Source: Promerops cafer
Taxonomy: Eukaryota > Chordata > Aves > Passeriformes > Nectariniidae
NCBI GenBank assembly: GCA_013398275.1
Contig: VZSE01000585.1
Location: 97,376 to 161,375, forward strand
Direction of reading: 5' to 3'
Length of the DNA stretch: 64,000 bases
In this document: piece after piece, positions 12,601 to 27,600 of the stretch
Position numbering within the stretch: the stretch's first letter is position 1
Layout of the letters: the number at the start of each line of letters is the position of its first letter
Made by a program: the position numbers and the translations under genes
Notes under the pieces: generated by a model
Seen by the model: the letters and a program-made list of their open reading frames with translations, nothing else
Told to the model about the DNA's origin: nothing
Databases searched by the model: none

Positions 12601-15600
12601 CTGATGAAGTGTTTTATATCTTCCTTTTGAATTCAACAGGTAAAAGCAATGATTTTATATATATTTAGTAACTCTATTTTTCTTTTTTCTCTATTTTTTT
12701 TACCAGCTTCTTCTTATCATAAAGCAATGTATAAATGCCAGGCATTATATGAATAATGTTTGCATCAACATTTCTATAACATTTCTGTACAGTGTGTTTG
12801 GATTTTGATCTTGAATTGTTTAATTGGAAACAAAAAATAAATTATAAAGCTGAAACTGTCCTGCAAAAATAACTTGAGTTAAAATCTCTTTCCAAATGTG
12901 CCAGATTAGATGGGGTTTTGACTCATCAATAAGAAAATATAAGTTAAATATAAGAAGTAGGTAATTTGTCTCAATTATCTGAGTATAAGGTTTCCTGAGG
13001 CCAGCTAGAATTCACTCTGATACCCAGATCTTTTAGAGAGCACCTAAGCTTGGAAGGAAGCTTCATGGAAATTATTGGACAAAGCCATACTTCTCCCTTC
13101 TTAAATTTTCTCTTCAGTGATCTCCTTCTACTTTACTAACTTTGTTCAGGGTCTGCTGGTATTTTCTTTTACCATTCTATTGGACACATGTGATAGCTTT
13201 CCTCCTTTCACACATTCCTGCCAAAATGGGCAAAATACAGAATATTTCTAGATGAATTCCTGAAAGAAAAAAAAAAAAGCAATTATTATTTTTCTTTTTA
13301 TGATCTGTTGTGTATATTGGTCTTGATTGTTACATTCCTTTGGAAAGTTATGTTGGACTGTTGTACCTCTAAGAAAATACAAATAGAGGTATATGAAGTC
13401 AAAACCGTAAACAGATTGTTCACTTTGGAATAAAACCAAGTCTAGTGTTTTTGGAAAGGGTGAAAATTGGGATGGGGATGGAAACATAATGTACCTTTGC
13501 AGACATAAAGAGATGTTGAAATGTCCCTACTGTGCTAATATACACACAGAAATCCTACTGACTTCCACCTTACTTCACAGGTAACTTGTATTTTTTTCCT
13601 TTCAGATAGTCTGTGATATGGGTATGATTAATCTCTTAGAGATTGTTATTGCCATGTATTTAGTAAAAGTACAATATTTCTGCTGTAGGTCTAAAGGAGA
13701 GCTGGGATCTCTGAATATGTGTCTTTTTCTTCTGACTTGACCAATTGATCAAACATGAAGTACTGCCTCTCATGCAATCCTTTCTTCTTGGGATTGCATC
13801 ATCTCTGGTCATGTCATATTTTTTTCCTGCTAATCTGCATTCTTGATCTCTGCCTTAGATGCTACTTACATATTTTTACTCTGATTTGTCTGTTACTGAA
13901 TAGCTCAAATATTACTATTCCCTGATTGTTTTATCACTGCTTGTTTTCTTTCTTTGCATGAAAGCTGTTGGTGTGAGAACAAAGCACATTCAATTTTAGA
14001 GTTGCCTCCATTTCTGATTCCAGTTTTGATAAAATTAATCACCCTCTTTTTAGGGGATACTGTTATCTTTAATGGTGGAGTGGCTACAGTTCTTATTGAA
14101 GCAAATGATGATCCTAATGGAATTTTCTCCTTAGAACCTCTAGAGAAGCCAGTGGAAGAAGGAAAAAGTAATTTCTTTTTGTAAGTATTTTAAATAATGT
14201 TGTTGACCCTTTTTTGAATCTGTATCTTGATGTGAGTGTTATTTTATGGATAGTACTTTGATCTAATCTTATTTTTTGCATTGCTAAAATTTATTAGAAA
14301 AATAGCTGCACCAAATTTTGGATTAAATTATTTTCAAACATATTGAGGATCAACAAAACATCAAACATCAACTCTTATATTATCAAGTAGACTGTGCATA
14401 TTAAAATGTGTATAGAATTCCTGTTAAAATATAAACAAATAAGGTTACTGCACAGGGGCCTTTTTTATATCTTCACACGGATAAGATTACAGCCTAAGGG
14501 GTTTTTTTTGTATTTTCACACAAATAAGATTACAGCATAGGGGTTTTTGTTATATTTTCACGAGAGTGTAGATACAGAAAGATCAAGATGAATGAGCAGA
14601 ATATAACCTGGACCAATAGAGAAGTAAAAAATCTTTTCAAAATACAGCTAAATACAGCTATGTGGTTGTTAATTTCTTTTTGCACCCTACTTTGAAATCT
14701 TACCCTACAAAAAACCTATATTACTTTATTCTTTCTGTTAGTTTGTTCTTCTATCTGTAAATTACAGATAGGAGCCATGCTCAAAGTCCAGCTGTGCCTT
14801 TCTTCTAGGCTGAATATATTTTTCCCTAGTCTGACCTGTAGTGGCTGGGATGTATTCAGGAAGGGGAAGGGTAAAGAAATTAATTTTCCTGTCATCTGAC
14901 CTTTTTATGTTCCTTAAGTCAGAATGTGGTTATAAATTGACAAAAATACTGGTTTTCAATAAGAAAATTCTAGACAGGGTATAAAGAAACATATGTTCAC
15001 AATAAATCTGACTGTGTGAAGAGTTAGAGAAGAGGCATTTTTCACAATTGTTTAATTATCTTTTATATATTTTTATTTGATTTGATTGTTTACTTTAAGG
15101 CCTTGAAATAGATGCCTATGACTGTGAGTTAGATCTTTACACTTTTGTTGCACATCTAAAAATTTGAAATCCTTGTTAAAAGAGTATATTAAATATATAT
15201 TCTGTGGTTGGTTTTGTTATGCTGCTCTTTGGATTTTTTTTGGTCCTTTTTCTTGGTCACCAACATCTGACCTTGCTTAGTCCTTACTGATAAAATACAT
15301 TTACTAGGAAACTGTCTCTTCCATACCCCCAAAAGGATTTGAATTTTGTTTAATATATAAGGAAGGGTCAGACTAGTTTGTAGTCTAACCAGTGAGAACA
15401 CCTATGGCAGCACTGAGCTTTCAAGAGAGTAACTGGAGTTACTGCAACAGTGCTACACTGCTGGAATAGAGCACCCTGTTTAATAACAACAAAAGGAAAC
15501 CTTTGGAAGCAGTAAAAACAGATTGTGTTTTTGTTCCTAGACTGCTTTACTGAATTAATTTTTCAGACTTGTATAATAATGCTTTAAACAGCTTTTTTTT

Positions 15601-18600
15601 TTGCTTTTTACCACACAAACAGAAATGGTCTTTTTGTATGTAAACATACTTTGTTAATAAAGGAACTTCTTTATGTTTTGTTCAGTTCTTCAGTTTTTAT
15701 TTATAATACCTTTTGGAAATTAGTGAAAGTATGTTACCAGATAGCTATGCAAACAAATAAAAGCTTTTTTATATTTATTAACTTCTTAATATGGAATAAT
15801 AAGATTTGTGAAGGACCTACTATATAATCCAAATTAAATACCAATACAAAAAAGGTTAAAGCGTCTAATGGTTAAAGGAAAAAATACTTGTAGTTAAATA
15901 TCTTCTCTTTCTTCTCTGAGTGGCCAGTTAACTCAATTTTTAATGTTAATTCTCATTTTCATGTTTAAAAAATAGAAGTGCAAGTCAAACTGATGTTCAT
16001 CTAAACAGTACTATTTTGCATGTACCTTCATTGATTACTTTCTTTCTAAGGTATCTGTACTATACCTCAGTGTAGAATTATATTGTGAAATTGCAGGCCC
16101 TCTAAGAGGATTGTTTGATTGTTCATGGTTCTATTTGTGGTTATTTGTGGTTATTTAGAACAATGCATATTATTTTCCACAGTAAGGATGATTAGTCCAT
16201 ATTTTCCATTGCTAATGGAGAATGGTGATGCGTACCTGCCAGGACATTCACTCTTTCTATATCTCTGAACAGGATTTTGAGACATAGAGGACACTTTGGG
16301 AATGTCTCATTAACCTGGCAGCTGTTTCATAATGACTCTACACTGAAGCCAGGAGAAGAGTTCTATGAAACTTATGGGACTGTGTATTTCATGGATGGTG
16401 AAGGATCAAAGCTGATAGTGCTCCGTGCTGTTTCAGATCAAATTCCTGAATTCAATGAATTTTACATTTTAAAATTGGTGAACGTTTCAGGTATTGTCTT
16501 CCATATAACCATTCCCTTCCTATCTAGTAGAAAATAATTATATTTAAGCAATCAAAAAGAAAACAATCCTGCGAAGAGCTTTGCCTTGATGCCTATGTCA
16601 TCCTATACTTTTCTGGTGACATTTTAGGTTTTGTTTTTCATTTATTCTTTAATTTAGGTATATGAACACAGTTTTGGAATCTGGCCTTTAAAAAAGATGC
16701 CTTTTGGTGATTTCAGAGATGTAGAGCTTTGTATAGAGCTGACAAAATGAAGGTATTAAAGGTTATGCATATCTACCATAATGGAGATTGGCTGGTTTGT
16801 TTGCTTTTTTCTAGAAATTTCTGTAAAATACAAATAGTTACCACTTCGTATCACTTAAATTACAACTGCTACAGGCCTGCTACTGAGTAGAGTTCCAAAT
16901 CTGCTGGACTCCTTCCACCTCAGTACTATTTATGGTCTTCTGTGCCGAGATACAACTGAAAATATGTTGACATTTCCGTAAGTGAAATCCGTATGCATGT
17001 ACAGAAGATTTCCTACTTAGTGGTGCATGGAGGCTCTGCAGTCACACCATGATCTTCTTTCTGTGGAGAAGTAGGTGACTAATGGCAGGACTTAGGAGCA
17101 GTTTTAACACACAACTGGTTACTGATTTTGCAGGGTAATCTCTGCTTATTTGGAGGCAATGAACCAAATGTTGCCATCTCATATTTGTGTAAATCTTGGA
17201 GTACAATGAGAAATTAATTTGACGCCATGTTTTTCAAATGAAACAAAAGCAACCTATCTTATTACTAATTCAGGAAATCTGAGCTAATCTTGTTTTAACT
17301 GAAAGGCAGTTATATTCAGCAATTGAAAAATAGCATGGCTTGTTTTCTATGAAAATGTTCTCTATAGTGTTTTAAAACCAATGCAGTTAATTTATGTTAA
17401 TCTTAAATTTGGAGAAATATTTTAAGAGTTCAGAGACTCTTTAAAGAAGATTTAGGCCTATTTAAAAAAGGTATTTTTTAAAAACATTTTAAAATACTTA
17501 GTAACTTCTTTCAGACCACTAACTTTCACCCTTATCTTCCATTATATAGGTGGGTCTCCTGGTCCTGGTGGGCAGTTGTCTGAAACAAACCTTGCTGTAA
17601 CTGTGATGATCCCTTTCAATGATGACCCTTTTGGAGTCTTCGTTATAGATCCAGAGAGTCAGGACAGAGAGATAGCAGAAGATGTTCTTTCTGAAGATGA
17701 TCTTTCCTATATTACAGACTTCACCATCTGGAGACAACAAGGCACTTTTGGTGTTGTCCGTTTAGGTTGGGAAATACTGTCCAGTACGTTTCAAGATGGA
17801 TTACCATCAATGGTAGACTTCTTGTTGCTGGGATCATTTCCAAGTTCAGTACAATCTCAGCCGCACATGAGACGCCATCACAGTGGAACAGATGCTTTGT
17901 ATTTCAGTGGAAAGGAGGATGCATTTGGAATTATTGGTCTGGAATACCCATACGATGGAAACACTGCAGTAACTAATTTTACATTTTCAGCATGGTTAAT
18001 TCCTAATGTCAATACTGATGGTTATATAGTTGAAAAGGATGATGGCAATGGGACCTTATATTATGGTGTGAAAATCCAAACAAATGATTCTCATGTTTCT
18101 GTAGTGCTTCATTATACAGCATTAGGATCCTATATGACATACATAGCCAAAGCAGCAGTCCTGAAATATCTGGATGAAAGTACTTGGGTTCACATTCTGA
18201 TTACTCTGGATGAAAGTATAATTGAATTTTACATGGATGGAATTCCAGTTCTAGGAGGAATTAAGAGCCTTAAAGGAGAAGCAATTACTGATGGTGAGCC
18301 AATAGGTTATATTATTTTTCTTCATATATGAAGTTCTGCAAAATATGGAAGAGTCTAGCTCCTTGAAAGACGTATGCAAGATTCTGAAATTATTATATCT
18401 GATTAGTTAGTTAAAAGCAATGCATAGAAAATGCTAGGGATTTTCAAAAACCATATAAATGGAAATAAGAGCTGGGAAATCTTCAAAAAGCATCAGAACT
18501 GTAAGAGAGCTTGGATTGCAATAATTTGAAAATAATAATTAATAATTATATTTCTATATGTATGCTTATCATGTATACATATAGTTATATATATTTATAA

Positions 18601-21600
18601 TTAATAATTGTGTTTAGATTTACAGTACTATGGCTAAGAAAGAATTTTTCCTCTCGATTTCTGAAAAAAAAAAATGTTTTTGATTCTAGTTGTGTATTAT
18701 ATTACAACTAAACCACTGTTTTGTAAGCAATAGAATTTTTAGGGTTTAGATTTACTTAAGCATGTATTTACATGGTATATGAAAATCTTGCCCATATGTT
18801 TAATGGTGTTCCAAATAACATTAGCTTGTGTTAACATTAGCACTTGAGTTCCTCTAATGCAATATTCCTGGATGTGACTTAGTCATATGTAACCATTAAG
18901 GACTTCTACACTCAACTAGCATAGTAGTGAGCATCACAATAATTCCTTTTTAAAGTCAGGTATTGTGTGGTGGGAATACATTTACATTTACTCTTTCTTT
19001 TGCACTTCCTCACTCTTCCATGTGCTTTTTTTTCATAGCAGTAATCTTCTTTTCCTTTCTTTCTCTCCCCATCAGTTTCATAAGTTTTCTTTCATGGGAA
19101 TAGGCAGAGAATGATTATCAAATTCTTGAATACAATCTCCTCTGTAATCAAAGAAGCAAAATTAAAAGACATGATGTTAAATGCATATACATCTACATGC
19201 ATATATGTGCACAAACATAAAGTAAACATGAAGAGTAGACATCATTAAGTGTCAAGTGTAGGATTTTATTTCTTCCTTTAATTTCCTGGTAGTTGAAGTC
19301 TAAAAAAATTAGCCTCTGTAAAAAAGTAGCTCCTCTGCAACAAAGTAGTACTGTTGCCATTAATAACTGCCATCAAATGTGAAGTACTGTAGCTTAGAAA
19401 GAATTTTTTCCCCTCAGTTTCTAAAACAAAGATATGTGAAATGCAGTAAGGCTTTTGTTGCTAGAAGGATATGTCTGAGTCATTGCAAATTTTCCTTATT
19501 AGTGGAGATGACGTGTGCTCTGTCTGGAGGTACTACAATTATAAGCTAAGGATTTAATCTCTCACCATTTAATGTTGGATACTACAGTGGGTACTCTAGC
19601 CTGGCTTTTCTCACCATCCTCTTCCTTGTGTCTTGGGTCCATTAGCAGTTGTTGTGGTTGCTTGTTTCTAGAAGTGACACTCAGTGGCATATTTCCTTCC
19701 AAAATCATAAAACAGCTGAAGAGATATGTTCTGTATGTTTTAGAGTGATAGGAATGGGCATGAGCTACCATTTTAGGATATTTTTGAAAAAGGGAAAGGT
19801 CATCCTCTGACTTGCTGAGTAGGATAATTGTTTGGAGAAAGAAATGTTAAAGCTGTTGTAAAAAGTGCTTGGAACTGAGTCTACATTTCTTAACTCTCTC
19901 TTCGAGTGTATTAGGGTACAAGCGCGTCCAGTGTGGCTAACACTCTGGTCATCAGAATGGATTCTTTGTCCTAGCAGAGGACACATTAAATATACAAAGA
20001 TACAAAATGGGTAAAGCAAGTGTTTGGAAAAACAAAATTGAGATGGGCTGCAGCTGGACTCTGAAATTTTTTAATGGAAAGAGAGAAGTCTCCAAGATTG
20101 ATTAAGATAAGGGATGATGACCATGTCCGCAGATAGAATTAGTAGGATGAAATACATGACCAGTCTAGGAAGGAATTATTTGACCTGTAATGATCTACCT
20201 GTAACACTGAGATGAGGCTTCAGGAGCCTCCCAGTCTACATTTCAAGATCAATATGATTACTAACCCAGGGACAGGAAAATAATTTACCATAGATTTTTT
20301 AATAATTACATATATTTGTTATTTTGAAAAAAACCCCAATAACATGAGAAAAATTCCAATGTTCTTCTCAGGTCCAGGAATAGTGAGAATTGGAGCAGGA
20401 ATCAATGGCAACAGCAGGTACACGGGTTTAATGCAGGATGTAAGGCTTTATGAGAGAAAGTTGACACAAGCAGAGATCTATGAACTTCATGCAACTCCTG
20501 CAAAGAGTGACGTACACCCTGTCTCTGGGTATTTGGAGTATCGGCAAGGAGAAACCAATAAATCATTCATTGTCTCTGCAAAAGATGACAAAGAGGAAGA
20601 GGGAGAGGAGTTATTCATCCTCAAGCTCATTTCTGTATGTGGTGGAGCTCGAATCTCACAGGAAAACACAACAGCAAGATTAAGAATACAGAAAAGTGAT
20701 AATGCTAATGGTTTATTTGGCTTTACTGGAGCATGTATTCCTGAGGTAAGATGCTCATAAGGAAAACTACAGGAGAAATTTTAGACACAATCAAGCTAAT
20801 GGCAAGGCTAACTAACATTTGAAGGGCCTTGATTTCACATTTTTAGTTTTTGTAGTCAAGCAAAGTTTTCTAGAATTTGGGATTGTATAAGTTCTTTTTA
20901 TACAGCTTCAGTCACACTGGCATTTCCAATATCACTTTTTTTAAAATCCCTCCAAATTATTTTTATTAAGAAAATTTATTTTATTACATAAACAGAAGAC
21001 TAAGGCTTTAAATTTCCTAGAACAGTTTTTTTCCTCTACTGCTGTAACTTCTGAGACTGTAACCTGATGTTGTCTTGGAGAGAGTTCTTTTTTTCTTGGT
21101 ATCTGGTACAGTTCTGTGTTTTGGATTCAGGATAAGAATAACATTTATATTACAAGGATGGTTTGGCTGTTGCTAAGTAGGGCTTCACCTAAGTCAAAGA
21201 CTTTGTCTCATGCTCTGCTAGTGAGGAGCTGCACAAAAAGCTTGGAAGGAGAATGTCCAGGACAGCTGACCTGAACTGACAAAAAGAACATTCCATACTA
21301 TAGAATGTCATGTCCAGTGTATAAACTGGGGGAGTAATCTGGAAGGCAGTTGGTCATTATTTGGAAAAGGGTTGGGTATTGATCAGCAAGTGGTGAGCAA
21401 TTGTGCTGTGCAGCACTTGTTCTCCTGGGTTCTGTTCCAGTCTCTCCCTCCCTTATAATTAAATCATCATTTTCATCGTCGTATTTGATATTAATTCACT
21501 TGATACTGGGTGGAAGTTGCTGTTTCTAAACATTAAATTTTCTATGGTAGTGACCACCATATATGCAGTATATAAACTTGAATCTTTTTTTAAGGGGATT

Positions 21601-24600
21601 GAAATAAACATAATTAATTAGCTTTTTAATAATTGTGAGGGAGAAGGACATGCTATTAATTTCTATTATTATTAGATTATTTTGGAAAAAAACAATTCAT
21701 AATGCTTTCCAATTTGGGAACTGTTATGACTTCTTAAGTACATCCTTTCTATCTGAAGTCCTTATGATGTGTTTGAAGGAAACCATCTTACCTGACTGAT
21801 GCTAGTTTTCAGTTTGGTTCAGTTTGCTTTCCAGGTGCCTACCATCTGCTACCATAACAGATTCCATCAGTTTCAAATGCCACTGATAATTCTGTGACGC
21901 CACAGATCAGCAATCAACCATGAATGAAAATTAAAAATTTATGTGATATGTTAATTGTTTTGCCTTTATCTTATAGCATTGTTTTATCAGTAGTTTAATT
22001 TCCTTATGTCTGTGTCTGTTAAGCAGTTGAAGGCACATTTAGTATCTGCACTGCACTATACAGCAGCTCTGAAATTTATCTAATGCTTAAGATAGCTTTA
22101 GTCATTCTGATAATTTTCAAATAAAATTATTTTCTATTTTAATTTGATGATCATATTATTTTAATATATTTGGCCAGTATCAATACCTGACTTGTTCCAA
22201 ATGTATGAAATTGTTGCTGCTGAAGGCATGTTCTTTGTGAAGACAGAATTGCAAAGAGTACTGTAGCACAAAAAGTTTTTCAGTTTTTCCTGAATGATAA
22301 TAGTATAGTTTAATTTAAATGTATCTATTTTGTTTTCCATAGTGTTTTTAGTCAGGGAAAGGAGGAATCCAAATCTTTCTTTAAATTAAAATTAAGATAA
22401 CTGACATTAATATAAAACTGTATAGTCTTTCACTTTTGATATACACATTTCAAACATATTGATTCTGTTTTTGTGTCCAAAAGAAACAACAGGGTACAGT
22501 TACTGGCTGACCTCAGGGAGATGGTAGAAGTTATTGCAATTTCCATTAAGATTGTTCTGACCACCATCAACGCCAGTTTCAGCTTCCTATCACTCCAAAA
22601 GTGCTGAAAGTAACATGGCAGCAATAAAAAATTGCTGGACATTTGAACAGCATTAGAAAATTCAACCTTTTACATTTATTCCTTTGGTTTACTTTGATCA
22701 TAACAAATATGTCAATTTCTTGCTTTCTTCCAGGCTGCTGATGAGGGTTCCACTATATCCTGTGTCGTGGAGCGTACAAGGGGCGCCCTAGACTATGTGT
22801 ATATAAATTACATTATCTCACAGGTTGATTCCAGGGGCATTAATTACTCTGTTAGCGATTTTTCTAACAGCAGTGGCACTATCACATTCCTTCCTTGGCA
22901 GAGATCAGAGGTAAACCCTACCTTCCTATTAACTATTCATCCTGTCCTTTGCAAACCTGCTGGAAAACACCTTCTGAGGATGCTTGACTGGTTTTCATAC
23001 TAAAGAGTCTTTCCTTCACATGGCTTTTATTACATTTTGCAGGGGCTTTTTCATCTTTGACATCTAACGAGTGATAGGATAGATACCTATATATCTGTGT
23101 GCATGTCACTTCAGGCATTATTGTGCATGCATGAATGCTTAAATGCACATAATTGCACATTTAATACACATAAGATATGTTTACATATATGTTTATATTA
23201 AATATATGTATATCTATAAATGTACTTCAAGTATGGGTAGTTCTGGACTTGAATAGTGTATACAGTGACTTTTGAAACTGGAATATGATCAGGTTTTGAT
23301 CTGAGTTGAGGAGATCAGTTTTAGCTCCACAACAATTAAATAAACAGCAGTCAACTTCACTGGTGTAATCAAATGTTTTGCAACTGTAAGCCACGTTCTG
23401 TCTCTTTTGATTAATTTATTTCTGTGAATTTGACCCCAACACACAGCATGGGAATTTCACATTCGTTTGAAAAAGAGGTGTGGGAGCACAATACTGTAGG
23501 AAGTTCATATGTGTTTTCTATTAGTGTTTGTTAAATAGAAAGGGTCGATTGATAGTAGAAAATACTGTCTTTAATTTCACTTCTATCATTCTGTTGAAGT
23601 CAATAGGGACTGAGTGAAACCTACTGACATAATTTGAAAAGATCCCAGTGACTCACTTAGAACTGTGGATCTGATCCCAGTTAAACAATGTAGCTGATAA
23701 AAACTTGGCAAAAACTTGTGATTTTGGAAAACAGTATGCTCCTGGCAGTTTATTCAGCTTTAATTCTCTGCTGAAATATATCACTGCATTACATACAGTC
23801 ATTTAAAGTTAAATTTGCCAAGCTTTTCCAGTCTGACGGCATGGATGAGGCCTGACTTATTTTATAAAGTGTCAGAAAAGACCTGGTGAACCCTCTTGCT
23901 CCATTGCTATGTGGTCCAATATACAGTCTACTTATAGAGGACCTAATGGTCATGGCCCTAAGAAACAGACTGGGAGCAGTTGCTCATTAGGTGAAAAATC
24001 TTGAGAGAATTTTCACAGACAGTTTTAAACTGCTCATTCCCATGGCTCTAAGTGTGATCATCTACCTAAAATTTTTCTCCTATATATTTGTCAAATCTTA
24101 CAATGTTATATAAAAGTTGGAATTGTCTGAGGTTAATGTATTAGCCTATGCAGAGCAAAATATGTTACATGATAGTATGATCTTTAATCTCAGGTGTCAG
24201 GTGTCATTAAAAGCTCACTTCACTTGCTCTCTAAATTAGATTAATTGCTGTAATGTCTCTGACAGCTTTGTAAAGATGTTTTTGGAATTGGTATTCTACA
24301 CTTATTATCATAAGGTTAATTTACATGGAGGGCAAAAATCTTCTCTACAGTTCTTTCTGAACTCACAGCAGATATAGCTGATTGACTAAAAAGTTAATTG
24401 TTTAAAGGGTCATAAAACTCTTAAGGGATGTGTCTTGCATAGTTTGATTTCTCCATGATTTGGTCCTTCTCTAGGTCTTAAATTTGCATGTTATTGATGA
24501 TGACATTCCGGAGCTAAATGAATATTTCCGTGTGACATTAGTCTCTGCAGTGTCTGGAGATGGAAAACTAGGTTCAACTCCTACCAGTGGAGCAAGTATA

Positions 24601-27600
24601 GATCCAGAAAAGGAAACTACTGATATCAGCATTAAAGCCAGTGACCACCCATATGGTAACAATGTTGAAGATGATACAGTCTTATTGCAGATTTATGTAT
24701 GCTTCTAGCTCAAGAGGTAAAAATTTGCCTAGCCTAGATAGATGAGGAAGCAATGTCAAGTATTACACTTTATCTAGCTTAATTCATAATTTTTATACAA
24801 GAATGAAAATCAAATTACTTACTCTTGAGAATACTATAAAAAAGGCATTAAAGCTGCCTGGACCAAATGTGATCATTCCCTCTTTCAAGAAAACAGAACT
24901 GCATGTTGGTGATTTTATGCCAGTTTTTGTGAAATAAGAATTTGTTACAGAAGACATTTAAGCATGCCTATTATTATACCAATATGTACTCAATATTATG
25001 TCATTTAGGTTCTTTTGGGAAGAGTTGAATTCATTCTTGTGAAATGTGGTTTTTTAACACTAATATGAATATCAGTGAGAGAGAGAATAGTACATAGCAC
25101 ATTCCTGGAAATAGCATGATTGAGTCCTAAAGGCATATTAATATTTTTTAAATTTTCATAAACATTAAATATAGATATTATAAATNAAGCCATGTAAATA
25201 ATAATTTTTGCCTTTCAGGTCTACTGCAGTTCTCAGTGGGGCCACCTCCTCAGCCCAGTGATGAAATGATTCTGCCAGCCTCTTCTGTGCCCCATATCAC
25301 TGTTAAAGAAGAAGTTGGACACATCAGATTACTGGTAGTTCGTGCACAAGGGCTTCTTGGAACAGTTCTTATGGAATACAGGACAGTGCCACTTACAGCT
25401 TTCAGTCCTAAAGATTATCAGGTATGACCATTGCAAGGGGGGTAATTATTTTAGAATTTAATTAGAGCATCTGTCCTGGAAGTAGCCATTGGTTTGAATA
25501 TTTTAGCTCTGCTGTGATTCTTTTCACAGAAACAGTTTGATTTATTATGGTGTTGTCACAGATGCATAGTACTCACTATAAAAATATAAATCACTATGTG
25601 CCTTTTGCCTCCTTTCTGTGCAGTGTGTTGTGTTTCCTAGGAAAAGCCTCTGGGTTTGATTTTGATATCCTTAAGAAAATTGTCAGTGCAGAAAGAATGG
25701 ATATTTCCTATTGTTTCTAAGTATATCAGACTATATGACCATACAGGTGCATATGCCAGTGAAGATTGTATTTATACCTACTAGGATTTGTACATATTCA
25801 ACAATATAGCTTATAAATATCTGTTTGCTTGTCTGACTGCTGTTTGTGGAGAAAAATGTAGATAAATGAATATGCTCGTAATTCAGTGAATTTAGATTGC
25901 TATTTCTTATATCAAAGACTTAGCAGATTTTTTAAAGTTAAAGTGAAGAAAATTAGATGTTTTGATAAAGACAAAAAGAATTGAGGTTGTATTTCTTTTT
26001 TCATTTGGATGAAAACACTAAACTTGAACAAAACTGTGAAGACCTGTCATATTTCAGGCTGTTTGGGGCTCAATGGAATTTCAGCCCGGAGAAAGATACA
26101 AGTACATTACTGTAAACATCACTGACAATTCTATTCCTGAACTAGAAAAAACTTTTAAAGTGGAGCTGTTGAACCCAGAGGGAGGAGGTAAGGCACATGC
26201 ATCAACCCACTGGTTGTATTTTTGTGATCTTTATTCATCCCTTAAAATCTAACTTTGTGAACTATTTCCATGTTATTTCTAAAGAGACACCCTCCAGACA
26301 GCAGCAATTCTTTTCAGGAAAAACTTCTCATCAGATGTTTTGTTAATCACTGCTGTAAAAAAACAGATCTCAAAGAAAGTATATTACTCCCATGCATTCA
26401 AAGGCAATTGCTGCTTTTTAAATTACATAATTCCATAGCTGGTAGAGAGAATTAAAGTAATGTAAAAAAAAAAAAAAATAACATTTTTTTTAAGTTGTCA
26501 GTATTTAAGATTTAACAGCCAAAGGTGTGTTTTTTATCTACCACTTGAGTGAAATTGGAGAAATTGCAATAAACTGGCTCATAACTGATTCAAATGGATT
26601 ATTGCATTAGCAAATTGTGGGTTTTGAGGTGCCTGGGGAGTTTAGCTGAGCTGGAGAACAGGTTGGCAGCTAGTGTAAATCCTGCTGTGAGACCTCAGTC
26701 TTACAACTGTTGGCAAGCATCAGTGCTCCTGCCACGTAAAATCAATTTTGCTTTGCAGAATTTATTTCTACTGCAAAAAGTTTTTAAGGGAGATTCCTCC
26801 TGGTTGGAGGAAAAGAAGCAATTCAAAATATTGAGAGCCATAAAGTGCCTTTTAAACTGATACTATTTTTCTAAGCAATTCAGAATTGCAAGTGTGATGC
26901 CTTCTGGAAAGTTAGATCATACTAACATGAATGTCTGTGCTTCAGTGTGGCACTATGGTGCTATGCTAGGATTCTTTTGGTAAAAGTTTCAGAGCTTTCA
27001 TGCATGTGGAATTTTTGCTCAAGTAATTGTTTCAGTTAAACGAGCTTTTCTCTTTGACTTTTTTTGGTTAGAAAACTTACAGCTAACTTTGGTAATTTAC
27101 TAGATGCAGATACCTCCTGAATATAATCTTTCTGAGCTTTCCAACACCACTGCAGGCACAAAAGTTAGGGTAAAGGCCCCATCAGTTAAGCTGCCAATTT
27201 TTTTTTCAACTTTCTGTCACAAGTTTTCGATTTTTGAAAAAATATTAGAATAAGAGAGTTTGACAGGGTCTAGCCACTGCTTCCCTCTCCTCCCTGCCTC
27301 ATTTCTGATTTCTCCATTAGGATTGAGAAAGAGAGAACACAGAAGGAAAGGAAATAAAAAAGATAAATGCAAGTTGTATATGTTTTTTTTCCTTCTGACT
27401 TCCTTTTGCTGTTTCCAATGCAATAAATTAAACAAGAGGTAGCATATTCAATATTTTTCCTGGCTTTTAGCAGAATTTCTGTATACTTTCATTTTGAAAA
27501 TTGACACTTTCCTATAATACGTCTTTGTCTTTTTGTGTTGTCCAGAAATGTTTAAATTAATTTCTACTTTCCCTTTATTTATAAATGTATATATGTGTAT

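Noticed and set aside
14161..14167. Alternative donor for exon 8 at A|GTAATT (14168)
   Set aside because: It would give phase 1 and put a stop at the start of exon 9. The GTAAGT at 14181 fits both frame and consensus.
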